A stretch of 64,000 nt of DNA from Archangium sp. (GTDB lineage: Bacteria > Myxococcota > Myxococcia > Myxococcales > Myxococcaceae): the NCBI GenBank assembly GCA_030695565.1, contig JAUYRZ010000049.1, forward strand, positions 17,756-81,755, written 5' to 3'. The position numbers and the translations under genes are program-made. This document shows positions 33,601 through 42,027 of the stretch, piece after piece; within the stretch, counting starts at the first letter, position 1; each line of letters opens with the position of its first letter. Below the pieces are notes generated by a model, which was given only the letters and a program-made list of their open reading frames with translations, was not told the DNA's origin and did not search any database.

Positions 33601-36457
33601 TCGTCTCGCGCAAGGTGGAGTGCCACACCCGGCGGAAGAGCCGAACGCGGATCTCCTGGCCCTTGATGGGCTTGTCGTCGACTCCGACCGCGAGCACCTC
33701 GGGCTTCAGCTCGGTCGCCTTCTCGAGGTAGCGGGGAATCTTGAGGCCCAGCACGAACGAAGGCAGCGCCTTCACTTCGGTCGCGGTGGTCACCGGCTGC
33801 TCATCCGGCCCGGTCACGGTCGCCTCGAAGCGGTACACGCGCGGGCTGCCGTCGAGATCGAGCTGGGGGTTCATGGTGATTTCGGCCGCTCCGTTGTCGT
33901 CGAGCTCACCTTGTTGTGACGTGACACCGGGCGCCTGCTGCGATGCCGGCCGCGCGAACTGCGTGGAGTTGGCGAAGAGAAAGCCAGGCAGCCCTTTGGG
34001 AACCCAGTCGTACGCACGCTGCGTGACCGTCCACGCGATGGGCTGGTTCGCCACGTTGCCGCCTGCGTAGTAGCGGGCCAGCGCCTTCACCTTGAACGAC
34101 TGATCGTTGCGCACGCGCAGCGCTCCGGTGAGCTGCACCTCGAAGGTGGGCACACGGTACGCCTCGATCTTGAAGCTGCGGCGCGCGAGGAACGACTCGG
34201 GGTTCTTGTCGAAGAGCGAGAGCGTGTAGTCGCCCGTCGGCACGTCGGCTTCCTTGAAGGTCGCTTCCAGACCACCGAGTGGAGAGGTCTTGGTCGTCAC
34301 CGGATACGCGGTGCCGTCGGGGCCGATCACCTGAATGCCGAAACGTTTCAGATCGGCCGGCACGCGCAGCTCGCCGCTCACCTTGGTGCGCACGAAGGCC
34401 TTGATGAACACGGGCTCCGCGGGGCGGTAGATGCCGCGCTCGGGGAAGATGAAGCCCAGCGTGGTGTCGTTGACCGGCGAAGGAATCGACTTCGCCAGCA
34501 GCCACGACAACCACGAGTCGGAGCTCGACCAGTGGTTGTTCGCGAACACCGGCAGGCGCTCACGCGGGTCGAGCACCAGCACGTCGTCACCTGAAGTCAC
34601 CGAGACGCGGCTGATGGAATCCCAGCCGACCGGGGCGATCGAGACGCGGCCGTCTCCATCGGTGGTCTGGGTCAGCTCCACCGGGCGCTGAGGCACGCCC
34701 GCGCGACCTTCCATCTTCACCGTCGCGCCCCGCACCGATTCGCCTGAGTCGAGCGAGCGCACGTAGATGACCGCGCGGCCGGTCTCTTCGACCGAGGTGA
34801 CCGAGAGGTTGGTGATCTGCACGCGCATGTACGTGCGCTGCGCCGCTCCGGTGAGACGGCGCAGGCCGACCAGGTACGTGCCGGGGCGGTTGGCGCCCAC
34901 CACGTCATCGAGCAGCGGCTTCAAGTCGAGGCCGAAGGTGGTGGCGCCCGATTTGTCGGCGAGCGGGAGATCGACCAGCCGTGAGATGAGCGGGCTGCCG
35001 AGCAGTCGGATGTGCCGGTTGAGCGTGGTCGAGTCGATGTAGCCGGGCGCTTCGGGCACCACGGGCTCCTCACCGGGGAAGGGCGGATCGCTCTGTTCGT
35101 CGATCACCACCGGCGAGGCAGGGAAGGGCCAGAGGCCCGGGTGCATCGGATCGACGCGGTACACGCGCACGTCGGCGCGCGCTTCTCCGTAGCCACGCAG
35201 CGCGAGGGTGCGCGGGCCTTTCGCCTCGAGCATCGCGGTGCCCTGCTGCCAGGCGAGGAACGGCGTCTTCCATCCAAGGTGGAAGTAGACGTCGGCCGCC
35301 TTCACGTCGCGCAGCGGGCGCTGGGCGTCATCCCGAATCGGCGCGCTGGCGAGGCTCAGTTTGTAGAGCGTGTCGGGCACGAACTTGCCGACCAGCTGCA
35401 CGCGCGAGCCGTACGACTGAAAGCGCAAGTCAGGCACGGAAGGCTCGAGGCGCACCAGCTTCCGCAGCGCGGTGAGCGTCAGGTCTTGCACCGACGCAGA
35501 GAAGACGAGCTGCGGTTGATCGCCGCGATTGCCACAGGCCAGCGCGAGATCCTTCGGCGTCGATGCGCCGCCGACCAGCGGGAACACCGCGTTGCCGCAA
35601 CGCACTTCCGTCAACGTGAAGGGCGTCCGCGTCGACGCGCGGCCCTGCCAGAGCGTGGTGCCTTCGTTGCCCAGCGCGAGGCTGATGCCGACGACGAGCT
35701 GGCGGCCTTCGGGCACGTCTTCGTCGAGCGTGACGGTCCACGTGGAGGGATCGCGGTGTGACGCGCGGGGGAGCGGGGCGAGCGCGTAGCTGTTCACCTT
35801 GCGCGAAGGCGAGTCTCCCAGGCCGGGCAGATCTCGGATCTCCAGGGTGAGCATTTTTTTCAACGATGCCACCGGGTACGCCTGAGGGAAGGTCAGGGTG
35901 AGCACGCGGAAGGGCCGCAGACCTTCGCTGCCCGGTGAAGGCGACATCGCGGAAGGCGCCGACATCATGGTGGTCAGCACCTTGCGGGCGCCGCCGGCCT
36001 CTACGGAGAAGCGCGCGAGTGCGGGCCACGGTTCTGCCGGTCGGAACTGCAGGGTTCGTTTGTCGACCCAGACGTAGGCACCGGGCCAGTCGGGGGAGAG
36101 CTTGAGCCGCTTGGCTCCGTCATCGGCGTTCGCTTTGTCGCCGACTTGATCGGACGAGAAGTAGACGGAGATGGGATCGAAGCCGCGGAGAAATTGTTCC
36201 GGCAGCAGCGAGGTGCCGCCAGCAGCGGGGCGTTGGCCTTGATCGGCCGGGCGGTACTGCGCGTGAGCCGCAAAGCCAAGCAACGCCATCGCGACCGTGA
36301 GTCCCCTCGCCCTGCGAAGCGGGGAGAGGGTCAGGGTGAGGGGGCTGCTCGTAAAAGAGCCCCTCACCCGGCCTGCGGCCGACCTCTCCCCGCGGGCGCA
36401 GGGAGAGGTAACTGCGACTTCACTCGACATGACTTCACTCCGATTGATGGCGTTCAT
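30608..36457 (-). CDS. Bacterial alpha-2-macroglobulin (YfhM-like)
   Basis: About 1949 codons. The thioester motif is intact: SAYPHGCLEQRMSQ at about residue 1465. MG-domain marks include FIFPERGIYRPAEPVFIKAF, SYVPGDVAHVLVQSPF and VTLWLVDEAVLSLAKEGPLD, and the helical thioester domain follows (FSYWPGGRGDVALTAQGVEF). Such proteins trap proteases in the periplasm and pair with PbpC for cell-wall repair. Unlike E. coli YfhM there is no lipobox; the hydrophobic part is VAMALLGFAAHAQYRP. The ATG at 36457 overlaps the upstream stop by 4 bases, but the codons between it and the hydrophobic part come from a repeat. An alternative start is the ATG at 36289. Confidence 0.88.
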   Translation of the reverse strand: MNAINRSEVMSSEVAVTSPCARGERSAAGRVRGSFTSSPLTLTLSPLRRARGLTVAMALLGFAAHAQYRPADQGQRPAAGGTSLLPEQFLRGFDPISVYFSSDQVGDKANADDGAKRLKLSPDWPGAYVWVDKRTLQFRPAEPWPALARFSVEAGGARKVLTTMMSAPSAMSPSPGSEGLRPFRVLTLTFPQAYPVASLKKMLTLEIRDLPGLGDSPSRKVNSYALAPLPRASHRDPSTWTVTLDEDVPEGRQLVVGISLALGNEGTTLWQGRASTRTPFTLTEVRCGNAVFPLVGGASTPKDLALACGNRGDQPQLVFSASVQDLTLTALRKLVRLEPSVPDLRFQSYGSRVQLVGKFVPDTLYKLSLASAPIRDDAQRPLRDVKAADVYFHLGWKTPFLAWQQGTAMLEAKGPRTLALRGYGEARADVRVYRVDPMHPGLWPFPASPVVIDEQSDPPFPGEEPVVPEAPGYIDSTTLNRHIRLLGSPLISRLVDLPLADKSGATTFGLDLKPLLDDVVGANRPGTYLVGLRRLTGAAQRTYMRVQITNLSVTSVEETGRAVIYVRSLDSGESVRGATVKMEGRAGVPQRPVELTQTTDGDGRVSIAPVGWDSISRVSVTSGDDVLVLDPRERLPVFANNHWSSSDSWLSWLLAKSIPSPVNDTTLGFIFPERGIYRPAEPVFIKAFVRTKVSGELRVPADLKRFGIQVIGPDGTAYPVTTKTSPLGGLEATFKEADVPTGDYTLSLFDKNPESFLARRSFKIEAYRVPTFEVQLTGALRVRNDQSFKVKALARYYAGGNVANQPIAWTVTQRAYDWVPKGLPGFLFANSTQFARPASQQAPGVTSQQGELDDNGAAEITMNPQLDLDGSPRVYRFEATVTGPDEQPVTTATEVKALPSFVLGLKIPRYLEKATELKPEVLAVGVDDKPIKGQEIRVRLFRRVWHSTLRETSFATGAAKYQTEQEDVQVSEKILTSAAEAASHSFAITDSGVYVVELFARDKLGRVQTLSADLYIGGSTPQSWQKSRDGVFELKPDKKSYVPGDVAHVLVQSPFATARALVVIEEPGGNRYLWKDIGGSKAVIDVPVTDRFVPNLPMHVVLMRGRLGEGKTDDARYKPATVASSLDLQVEPTKNLVIVNVQHPEMARPGTKHDFVVTLTDDQKKPVGGEVTLWLVDEAVLSLAKEGPLDPLSELIRRNQRAVSIRDSRNLVVGRVSELEEEPGGDGGDDETNGSKRMVRKDFKTVPYYAATLTVPPSGKLVVPVTLSDDLTTFRVRAVAVSGGMRFGLKQSSLKVRLPVLVQPQLPRFVRMGDSFWPGAVARLVEGAEGPGVVDIKITGAIEGKAVSQSKVELKANKALSVLTPATVKSVTTAKDTALTVRVDVTRLSDKAGDAFEVKLPLLPDRAIEKRALFTTLEAGKSSGPDFPEKPRPGTGSQTVVFTNQIGLLELASGLEYLSAYPHGCLEQRMSQVSPDLALGGFLKKLELDTRFTPQVQASSKRILDELKQHQDEQGFFSYWPGGRGDVALTAQGVEFMVAARKAGITLDDTVLRRATDALKRVLRTDFNGLWSEYRYNQQTSALRALGRTGELDENYLVELFAKRKSMDAVSLADLTWAMSERPNTFQTNLTALKGELWDSVVFKLVKGQQQFDGIRGDRGSWNGLYLGSSAATTGAVWEALLRVDPSNAKHTMIRDALLSRANAQYGFGSTHANRRALAALGTYLEKNTTPQPKTTVAIAGVADAVLDETKRAGRRTLESDAAMGFTVTGGKLSARLQQRYLPGGAGQLVEPKKDGFIVSRSLSWLHSDGSAITHHDDKTGSSLAIPLGEILEIHAQLVTDEVRHHVALVIPIAAGLEPLNPNLETSGSDAKPSQADSINPTYVQRMDSEVRYYFTELPRGTYTFHFRVRASSEGKFVHPPPYAELMYREEVRGRGAGMKIVVTGAHEK
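36303..36409. repeat. Palindromic repeat, two inverted units, inside the 5' end of the macroglobulin gene
   Basis: Plus strand CTCGCCCTGCGAAGCGGGGA then GAGGGTCAGGGTGAGGGG, a 16-base spacer, and the inverted unit CCCCTCACCCGGCCTGCGGC then CCTCTCCCCGCGGGCGCAGG GAGAGG. Read on the minus strand it yields the peptide SPCARGERSAAGRVRG and LTLTLSPLRRARG between the coupled start codon and the signal peptide. Confidence 0.75.
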
Positions 36458-39400
36458 CGGGACACCCCGACTCGGCCGAAGAATTCACGCAGGTACTCTT
36501 CCGGCACATCGTTCTTCTCGCCAGACAACCCCAGCAGCACCGGCTTGAACGCGAGCGGCACCGCGCCCGGAGCCGGAGGATTTCGAACCGTCAGCAGGAA
36601 GCGGCCCTTGTCGAGCGCCAGGTACTGATGACAGCCCTCGCCGACGAGCTGATACCCGTCGTTGTAGACCGCGCACTCCAGCAGCTCGCTCTTCGCCTGC
36701 ACGCCCAGACCCAGCTTCCCCTTGTTGGCGGTATCGAACCTGAAGAGCCGCACCTCGCCGGGAGCCAGCCAATCTTCCGCGCTCACACCCTCCGCCAACT
36801 GGGTGACCGGATCCGCCGTCCACCGCAGAGAGCCCGGCTGCACGCGACCCGCGAACGGACGCACCAGCAACCGATACGTCCCCGGCGACAACACGCGAAC
36901 CAATTCGCACCCGGTATCGAGGCCATCGACGCTCAACAGATCGTTGCCGCGGAACAGCCCGCACACGCCGCTCTCCGCCGCGACGCGAACGACCGCCTCC
37001 TTGTCCAGCACCAGCGTGCGATCGATGCGCCCACTCTGCAGCGGCACCGCGACCGACGAGGTCAGCGCTGCGCCGGGAACGACGGGAAGTTCGATGCCCA
37101 TGCGCGCCCACTTCTCGCGACCCGGCGTGTGCACCATCGCGCGCAGCGGACCCACGCCGTGCTCGATGAGCAGCTCCGCGCCCGACTTCGCAGGCACCTT
37201 CACCTTGCACGACGCGACCCGCGTGCCGTCAGACAACGCGATGGTGCAACGCAGCGCCCCATCGACCGTGGCCATGCGCTCCGAGTCATTCGGCGGCACC
37301 GAGAGCCGCACCGTGCCCGGCGTACGAGGCGAGTCTTCGTACAGACCCGTGAACGCCACTGCAGGCGCACCACCTTCGAGCAAGACGGTGGTGACGTCAG
37401 CCTGGCCCGCAGGAGAAATCAGCACCACGCTGCCCCCCTGGCCGGTGAGAACACAGCGCCGCAGATCTCCGGTTGGTGCACAGAGATCCATCGCGCCGCC
37501 GGCGTCGTCGATCAGCACCGCCCAGGCATCTTTCGGCAACGTGACCTCGAGCCGTGCGCGGGAGTTCTTCGGCAGGCTGAAGCGGCCCACGTCTTTGAAG
37601 GTGACGCGCTTGCGCCCGGTGGTGAGCGCCTCCGCCTTTTCAGGCAAGGTGACGGCGCGGCGAACCACGCGCGTGTCGATGTCCTGCTCGCTGGGCGACC
37701 ACAACCGGCTGGTGGTCTCCATGCCCGCGCGGCTGGCCGCGAAACACGAAGCGTCGCGGCGTTCGCGCACGGCGCCTGCTCCATCGAACGCACACGACGG
37801 GCCCGCACGTTCCCCATGCTGCACGCGCGCTTCGATCAGGAAGATCGACTTCGCGCCCGCCTTCACCACCTGCACGAACGGCTGCCGACTCAGCGGAAGC
37901 GAGATGGCCTTGTCGTCTGCGCTCGCGACGTTCTCATCGAGAGGCAATGGCTGCGGCTTCGTCCCGACGCCGGAGAACACGGTCGAGCCGGCCTCCAGCG
38001 AGACCTCCGGCCCGCACGCGCGCAAGAGCCCTGTCTCCGTGCCGCCGATGCAGAAGATCTGCGCGCTGGTGCGGTAGCGCCCCGCACGCGGAATGTTCAC
38101 CGCGCTCGCGCTGTCCCCCGAGACCGTGCCCGCGGAGGCCGTCGAGATCGGCCGCGTGCGCAACGAGGTGATCACCGCGGCGCTGCCATCGGTGGTCCAC
38201 AAACGAACGCGGAACTTCTGCAGCTGGGGACGAACGAGCAGCGTGCAGTCACTCACCCGGCTCTTGCGGTGAATCACGAAACCTTCCGCGGTCTCCAGCG
38301 CGCACGACAGTGGCGTCTTGCCCTGCGCGCGCACCGAGATCTCCTGCACGGCATCCTTCTCGGCGAGGGGAACGGCGAACGACACCACCGCACCGGCGAG
38401 GGTGAGCTTGGTTCCTTCCACGAGCGGGCCTTTGTCTTCCACCGTGGGCAGCGACACGGTCAGCTTCGTCTCACCGGGCCGCTGGGTCTCGCTCTCCAGC
38501 AGCAGGGTGTACTTGCCCTTGAGCACCGGCTCCGCGACGGCGCAGTTCCAGTCAGAGCCGTTCTCACTGCCTTCGAACACCAGCCGGCCCTTCTCATCGA
38601 GCAGCCGGCAGCGCACGTCGACTTCACCTTCGGTGCGAAGCCGCAGCGTGCCGTCACGCGGAATCAGCAGCGGAATGATCGACGGAGCGGGCAGGACCCG
38701 CGTCATGCCCGGGAGCAGGGTCGCGCTGCCGAAGTGCAGTTGGTACGTCACCCCGACATCACCGCGCGAGTGCTCGGTGAGCAGCTTGTACTGACCCGCG
38801 GGCAGGGTGAGCTTCACGCCCGACGGAGGCGGCGGCGCGGCGCGAGCCTGGGCCACTTCGACCGGGGCCGTCTGGGGCTCTGCCTCTTCACCTTCGCCTT
38901 CCGAATACTCGCCTTCGCGCTCGGGAGGCGCCTCCTGCTCGCCTTCCCCACTCTCCGATTCGTAGGAATCGCCTTCGCCAGAATCGGAAGGCTGCATCGG
39001 CGGCACCACCTCGACCGCCTTGGGAGTCTTGTCTTTCTCCAGCAGGAAGATGCGGCCCTGCATGCCGCCGGTGAGCACCACGTCGAGCTGCGTCTCGCCC
39101 TCGAGGTTGAAGAGGAACTCGTCCTTCCCATCGGTGCCGAGCTCGGCGGTGTACCAGGTGAAGTATTCGACCTTGTGCGGCTTGTTGCCCGTCAGGGTGA
39201 CCGCAGGCCGCACCCTGCGCAGTTGCGTGCGACGCATCGACTCGACGGTGAGCGGCAGCTGCGTCCACAGATAGGTGCCTGCCTTCAGCTCGCGCGTCCC
39301 CACGCAGGCCGACGGCACCGCTTCGATGGGCCAGCCTTCGGGATCATCGATGCGGCACAACATCGAAGAGCTGCTCTGGCTGCTGGTGCCCAGCTCGTAT

Positions 39401-41718
39401 GGCCCTTCGGCCTTCACGGTCAGCTTCTGCTGAACGAGGTCGTTCCCCTCGACGCGGAAGTACTGCTCTCCTTCTCCGGTGATGCCCGCGAACTCGCGCA
39501 CCGGCCGTTTCGAGAGCGTCATCGCGCCGCGGCCCTTGCTGCTGCCCGTGGTGGTCGCGGTGAAGAGGTAGCGCCCCTTCTGCAGGTAGGTCTGGATGAG
39601 GCAGTTGCGGCCGCGCCCGCCGCCTTGATTCTGCGCCACGTCATCGATCACCGGCGTGCGCAGCCGGCAGTCGGTGGAGAGCAGGCCCTGCGTGGTGACG
39701 TTGTAGAGACCTGCCGCCGCGACGTCGAACATCACTGCCTGGGTCTGGTTCACGCCGAAGTCGAAGAAGGTGGGCACGTCAGGCGTGATGCGCGCCATCG
39801 GCGTGAGCGTCGGCTGGTACGACACTGGAGAACTCAGCGCAGGCACCGCACCCGGCCTGGAGAGGGTGAGGTTGACCGGCTGGTCACCCGGGTTGGTGAG
39901 CGTGAGCATGTCGGTGGCCGCCGGCACGTTGCAGTCGTTGCCGCTCTTCGGGAGCGCGCCCGCCTTCAGTGCACAGCCGAACGCCGTACCGCCTGACGCG
40001 CGCACGGTGAGCGCTGAGGTGAAGGCGATGGGAACGGTGATGGTCTGCTTGCCGTCGAGCTGCAGGTGCAGCGGCTCGCTCGCGGTCAGCGGCAGCGGCT
40101 GCACGGTCAGACCCCGCACCGCGATGGTGCCCTGGCGATTGAGCGTGAGCCGGTAGAAGGCGTTCTCCAACGCGACGGAGGGGATCACGCAGCCACCCTT
40201 CGCCACGATGGCCTTCGCGCTGGGGTCGCCCTCGGGCGCGATGCTCAACGACTCCACGCCCGACAGCCCGCCGCTGAGCTGCAGCTGGTAGATGCCGGGG
40301 TCGAGCGCGAGCAGCTCGTTGCACTCGGCGCCTTCGGCCTTCGACTGGCTCAGGCGCTTGAGCTTCCCCTGATCTTCGACCTTGTAGACCTCGCAGGTGC
40401 TCTTGCGGCCGCCCCTGGTGGCGATGCGGAACCGCCGCGACGAGAGCCCGACCCGCTGGAAGACGTTACCGCCTTTGATCTCGAACCAGATGACCGCGCC
40501 GCTGTCGTAGTTGAACTCGCGCTCGAGCTTCTCGCCGTCACCGATGCTCGGCACGCTGCGCGCCACGATCGCCGCGATGTCGCCGTTGGGCACCAGCTGC
40601 TCGAGCTGACAACCCAGCGGCGCCGAGTCGGTGTCGTTGGGGAGATCGTGCACTCCCACGAAGTAGCTGCCCTTGCTCGCCTTGAAATCGAGCCGGGTGG
40701 TCGACGGCCCGTAGTACCCGCCGAAGCCAGCCACCGAACCGTCGGAGCGATACGACGCCCACTCGAGGTGCCCGCGTGTTCCAGGCGGGCCGCGCACCAA
40801 CAACGCGCTCAACGAGCCCCGGCCGTCGATCAAGGTGCTGCACTCGGGCGCCAGCGAGCCCTTTTCGATCCGGCACGCGGCGGAGGCTGCACGGACGTTC
40901 GCCCGAATCGCCTGCAGCTCGACGGTGGAGCTGGGCGCGCTGTCCAGCGTCAGCACGCCAGCGAAGAAGTCGGACGGCACCGCGACCGCGAACACGCCGG
41001 AAGCCGGCAGCGTGAAGCCGATGCTGTGCTCGACGGGCCCGGTGCGGAAGCCGGTCTCCACGGTCAACGAGTCATCGACGGAGCTTCCCGTGATGGTGGT
41101 GGAGTCACGCCCGTACACGACCAGCTGGTACTCACCGGCCTCGAGCTGGCTGTCGAGCCACCACTCGTGCATCGGCTGGCCCGGGCGCGGCGAGAACTGC
41201 TGACGCCAGGGCTGGGTGGGCTCGAGCCACTCGCCGTTCTTCCACAAGCGCACGTCACCCGCGTGACGGCCCGAGATGCGCACCCAGGGAACGCCGCGCT
41301 CCTTCATCGAGATCCAGAAGGTGGCCTGCTGACGCGGCTTGAGCGTGGTCAGCACGCCCGAGCCGGGGATCAAGCGGGGCGCGCTCGCGTTGAGCTCCTG
41401 GAACGGCGTGGCCGAGATCGTCACCGGGCCCTTGCCGCGTTTGGGCGACTCGAGGCGAACTTTGTACTGACCGGCGTCGAGCAGGAGATCGACCTCGCAG
41501 TTCGCCCCGCCCACGTTGCCGTTCGTCGCGAACGGGCCCCGCACGCGATCGATCACCGTGCACGAGGTGCCCGCTGCGCTGCGCGCTGAAAGGTGGAGGG
41601 CGGCTGGCGCGTCGAGGGAGAGCAGCACCTCCTGTCGGCCGGTACCTGGCACCGACGGCGCTGAAAGAGTCGCTGCGTTGACGACGAGGAAACACAGGGC
41701 GGGAAGTACCGGAGCCAT
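36454..41718 (-). CDS. Giant secreted protein of repeated beta-sandwich units, partner of the macroglobulin
   Basis: A 1754-residue secreted protein starting MAPVLPALCFLVVNAATLSA. It is built of many units of 130-180 residues that share a pattern: a strand with C-x-L/V, then C-x-x-x-L-x-x-G-x-Y-x-L-x-L. Examples are NCEVDLLLDAGQYKVRLESP, ECNELLALDPGIYQLQLSGG, NCLIQTYLQKGRYLFTATTT and NCAVAEPVLKGKYTLLLESE. The units recall pre-peptidase (PPC) domains. An acidic linker (SGEGDSYESESGEGEQEAPP) lies near residue 935. The stop overlaps the macroglobulin ATG, so the two are co-translated. No catalytic motif was seen. Confidence 0.7.
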   Translation of the reverse strand: MAPVLPALCFLVVNAATLSAPSVPGTGRQEVLLSLDAPAALHLSARSAAGTSCTVIDRVRGPFATNGNVGGANCEVDLLLDAGQYKVRLESPKRGKGPVTISATPFQELNASAPRLIPGSGVLTTLKPRQQATFWISMKERGVPWVRISGRHAGDVRLWKNGEWLEPTQPWRQQFSPRPGQPMHEWWLDSQLEAGEYQLVVYGRDSTTITGSSVDDSLTVETGFRTGPVEHSIGFTLPASGVFAVAVPSDFFAGVLTLDSAPSSTVELQAIRANVRAASAACRIEKGSLAPECSTLIDGRGSLSALLVRGPPGTRGHLEWASYRSDGSVAGFGGYYGPSTTRLDFKASKGSYFVGVHDLPNDTDSAPLGCQLEQLVPNGDIAAIVARSVPSIGDGEKLEREFNYDSGAVIWFEIKGGNVFQRVGLSSRRFRIATRGGRKSTCEVYKVEDQGKLKRLSQSKAEGAECNELLALDPGIYQLQLSGGLSGVESLSIAPEGDPSAKAIVAKGGCVIPSVALENAFYRLTLNRQGTIAVRGLTVQPLPLTASEPLHLQLDGKQTITVPIAFTSALTVRASGGTAFGCALKAGALPKSGNDCNVPAATDMLTLTNPGDQPVNLTLSRPGAVPALSSPVSYQPTLTPMARITPDVPTFFDFGVNQTQAVMFDVAAAGLYNVTTQGLLSTDCRLRTPVIDDVAQNQGGGRGRNCLIQTYLQKGRYLFTATTTGSSKGRGAMTLSKRPVREFAGITGEGEQYFRVEGNDLVQQKLTVKAEGPYELGTSSQSSSSMLCRIDDPEGWPIEAVPSACVGTRELKAGTYLWTQLPLTVESMRRTQLRRVRPAVTLTGNKPHKVEYFTWYTAELGTDGKDEFLFNLEGETQLDVVLTGGMQGRIFLLEKDKTPKAVEVVPPMQPSDSGEGDSYESESGEGEQEAPPEREGEYSEGEGEEAEPQTAPVEVAQARAAPPPPSGVKLTLPAGQYKLLTEHSRGDVGVTYQLHFGSATLLPGMTRVLPAPSIIPLLIPRDGTLRLRTEGEVDVRCRLLDEKGRLVFEGSENGSDWNCAVAEPVLKGKYTLLLESETQRPGETKLTVSLPTVEDKGPLVEGTKLTLAGAVVSFAVPLAEKDAVQEISVRAQGKTPLSCALETAEGFVIHRKSRVSDCTLLVRPQLQKFRVRLWTTDGSAAVITSLRTRPISTASAGTVSGDSASAVNIPRAGRYRTSAQIFCIGGTETGLLRACGPEVSLEAGSTVFSGVGTKPQPLPLDENVASADDKAISLPLSRQPFVQVVKAGAKSIFLIEARVQHGERAGPSCAFDGAGAVRERRDASCFAASRAGMETTSRLWSPSEQDIDTRVVRRAVTLPEKAEALTTGRKRVTFKDVGRFSLPKNSRARLEVTLPKDAWAVLIDDAGGAMDLCAPTGDLRRCVLTGQGGSVVLISPAGQADVTTVLLEGGAPAVAFTGLYEDSPRTPGTVRLSVPPNDSERMATVDGALRCTIALSDGTRVASCKVKVPAKSGAELLIEHGVGPLRAMVHTPGREKWARMGIELPVVPGAALTSSVAVPLQSGRIDRTLVLDKEAVVRVAAESGVCGLFRGNDLLSVDGLDTGCELVRVLSPGTYRLLVRPFAGRVQPGSLRWTADPVTQLAEGVSAEDWLAPGEVRLFRFDTANKGKLGLGVQAKSELLECAVYNDGYQLVGEGCHQYLALDKGRFLLTVRNPPAPGAVPLAFKPVLLGLSGEKNDVPEEYLREFFGRVGVSR

Positions 41719-41735
41719 CGGGTGCGGACCGTAAC

Positions 41736-41751
41736 AGCAAGGGTTGGGCCG
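41736..41751 (-). promoter_or_regulatory. Sigma-54-like promoter of the giant-protein/macroglobulin/pbpC operon
   Basis: Minus strand CGGCCCAACCCTTGCTG has GG-N10-GC with TTGCT, 10 of 13 consensus positions, 18 bases before the ATG at 41718. GG-N10-GC is frequent in GC-rich DNA, so this needs support. Confidence 0.35.
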
Positions 41752-41957
41752 CCCGGTCTTTCTCAGCGAGGCAGTGGTGCGCCTGCCTCGAGCGCGGCGC
41801 TCGAGTGCGTCAAACCAACCGCAACCTGTCTCAACGCGCTCCCGAATCGCCACCCGCCCGATGCAACCGGCCTTTCATCGCCGCAGGCTCGAGCCACAGC
41901 CGCCGAGCCGTCTCTTCACCCGACAGCCCTCGCTCCGAGGCGCGTAAGGATTCTTCG

Positions 41958-42001
41958 CCCTCACCCTGGCCCTCTCCCGCAGGGCCCGCAGGGAGAGGGA
42001 G
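41958..42001. repeat. Palindromic intergenic repeat, single unit
   Basis: CCCTCACCCTGGCCCTCTCC then GCAGGGCCCGCAGGGAGAGG. Located 26 bases beyond the stop codon of the beta-barrel gene, where it could also end transcription. Confidence 0.7.
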
Positions 42002-42027
42002 CGGCACTACGACTATGGGAGGTCGTT

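Larger units (their letters stand above)
41719..42027. other. Intergenic region before the giant secreted protein
   Basis: 309 bases without a supported gene. It holds a sigma-54-like promoter near its left end and a copy of the palindromic repeat near its right end, downstream of the barrel gene. Short reading frames here on both strands have no recognisable content. Confidence 0.5.

Noticed and set aside
31010..33919. Plus-strand frames of 534 and 306 codons inside the macroglobulin gene
   Set aside because: Shadow frames opposite a gene with an intact thioester motif; no start signals or domains.
36628..39996. A 1122-codon plus-strand frame opposite the giant secreted protein
   Set aside because: The composition (Arg, His, Leu, no domains) is that of a shadow frame. 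The minus-strand frame has a signal peptide and repeated units.
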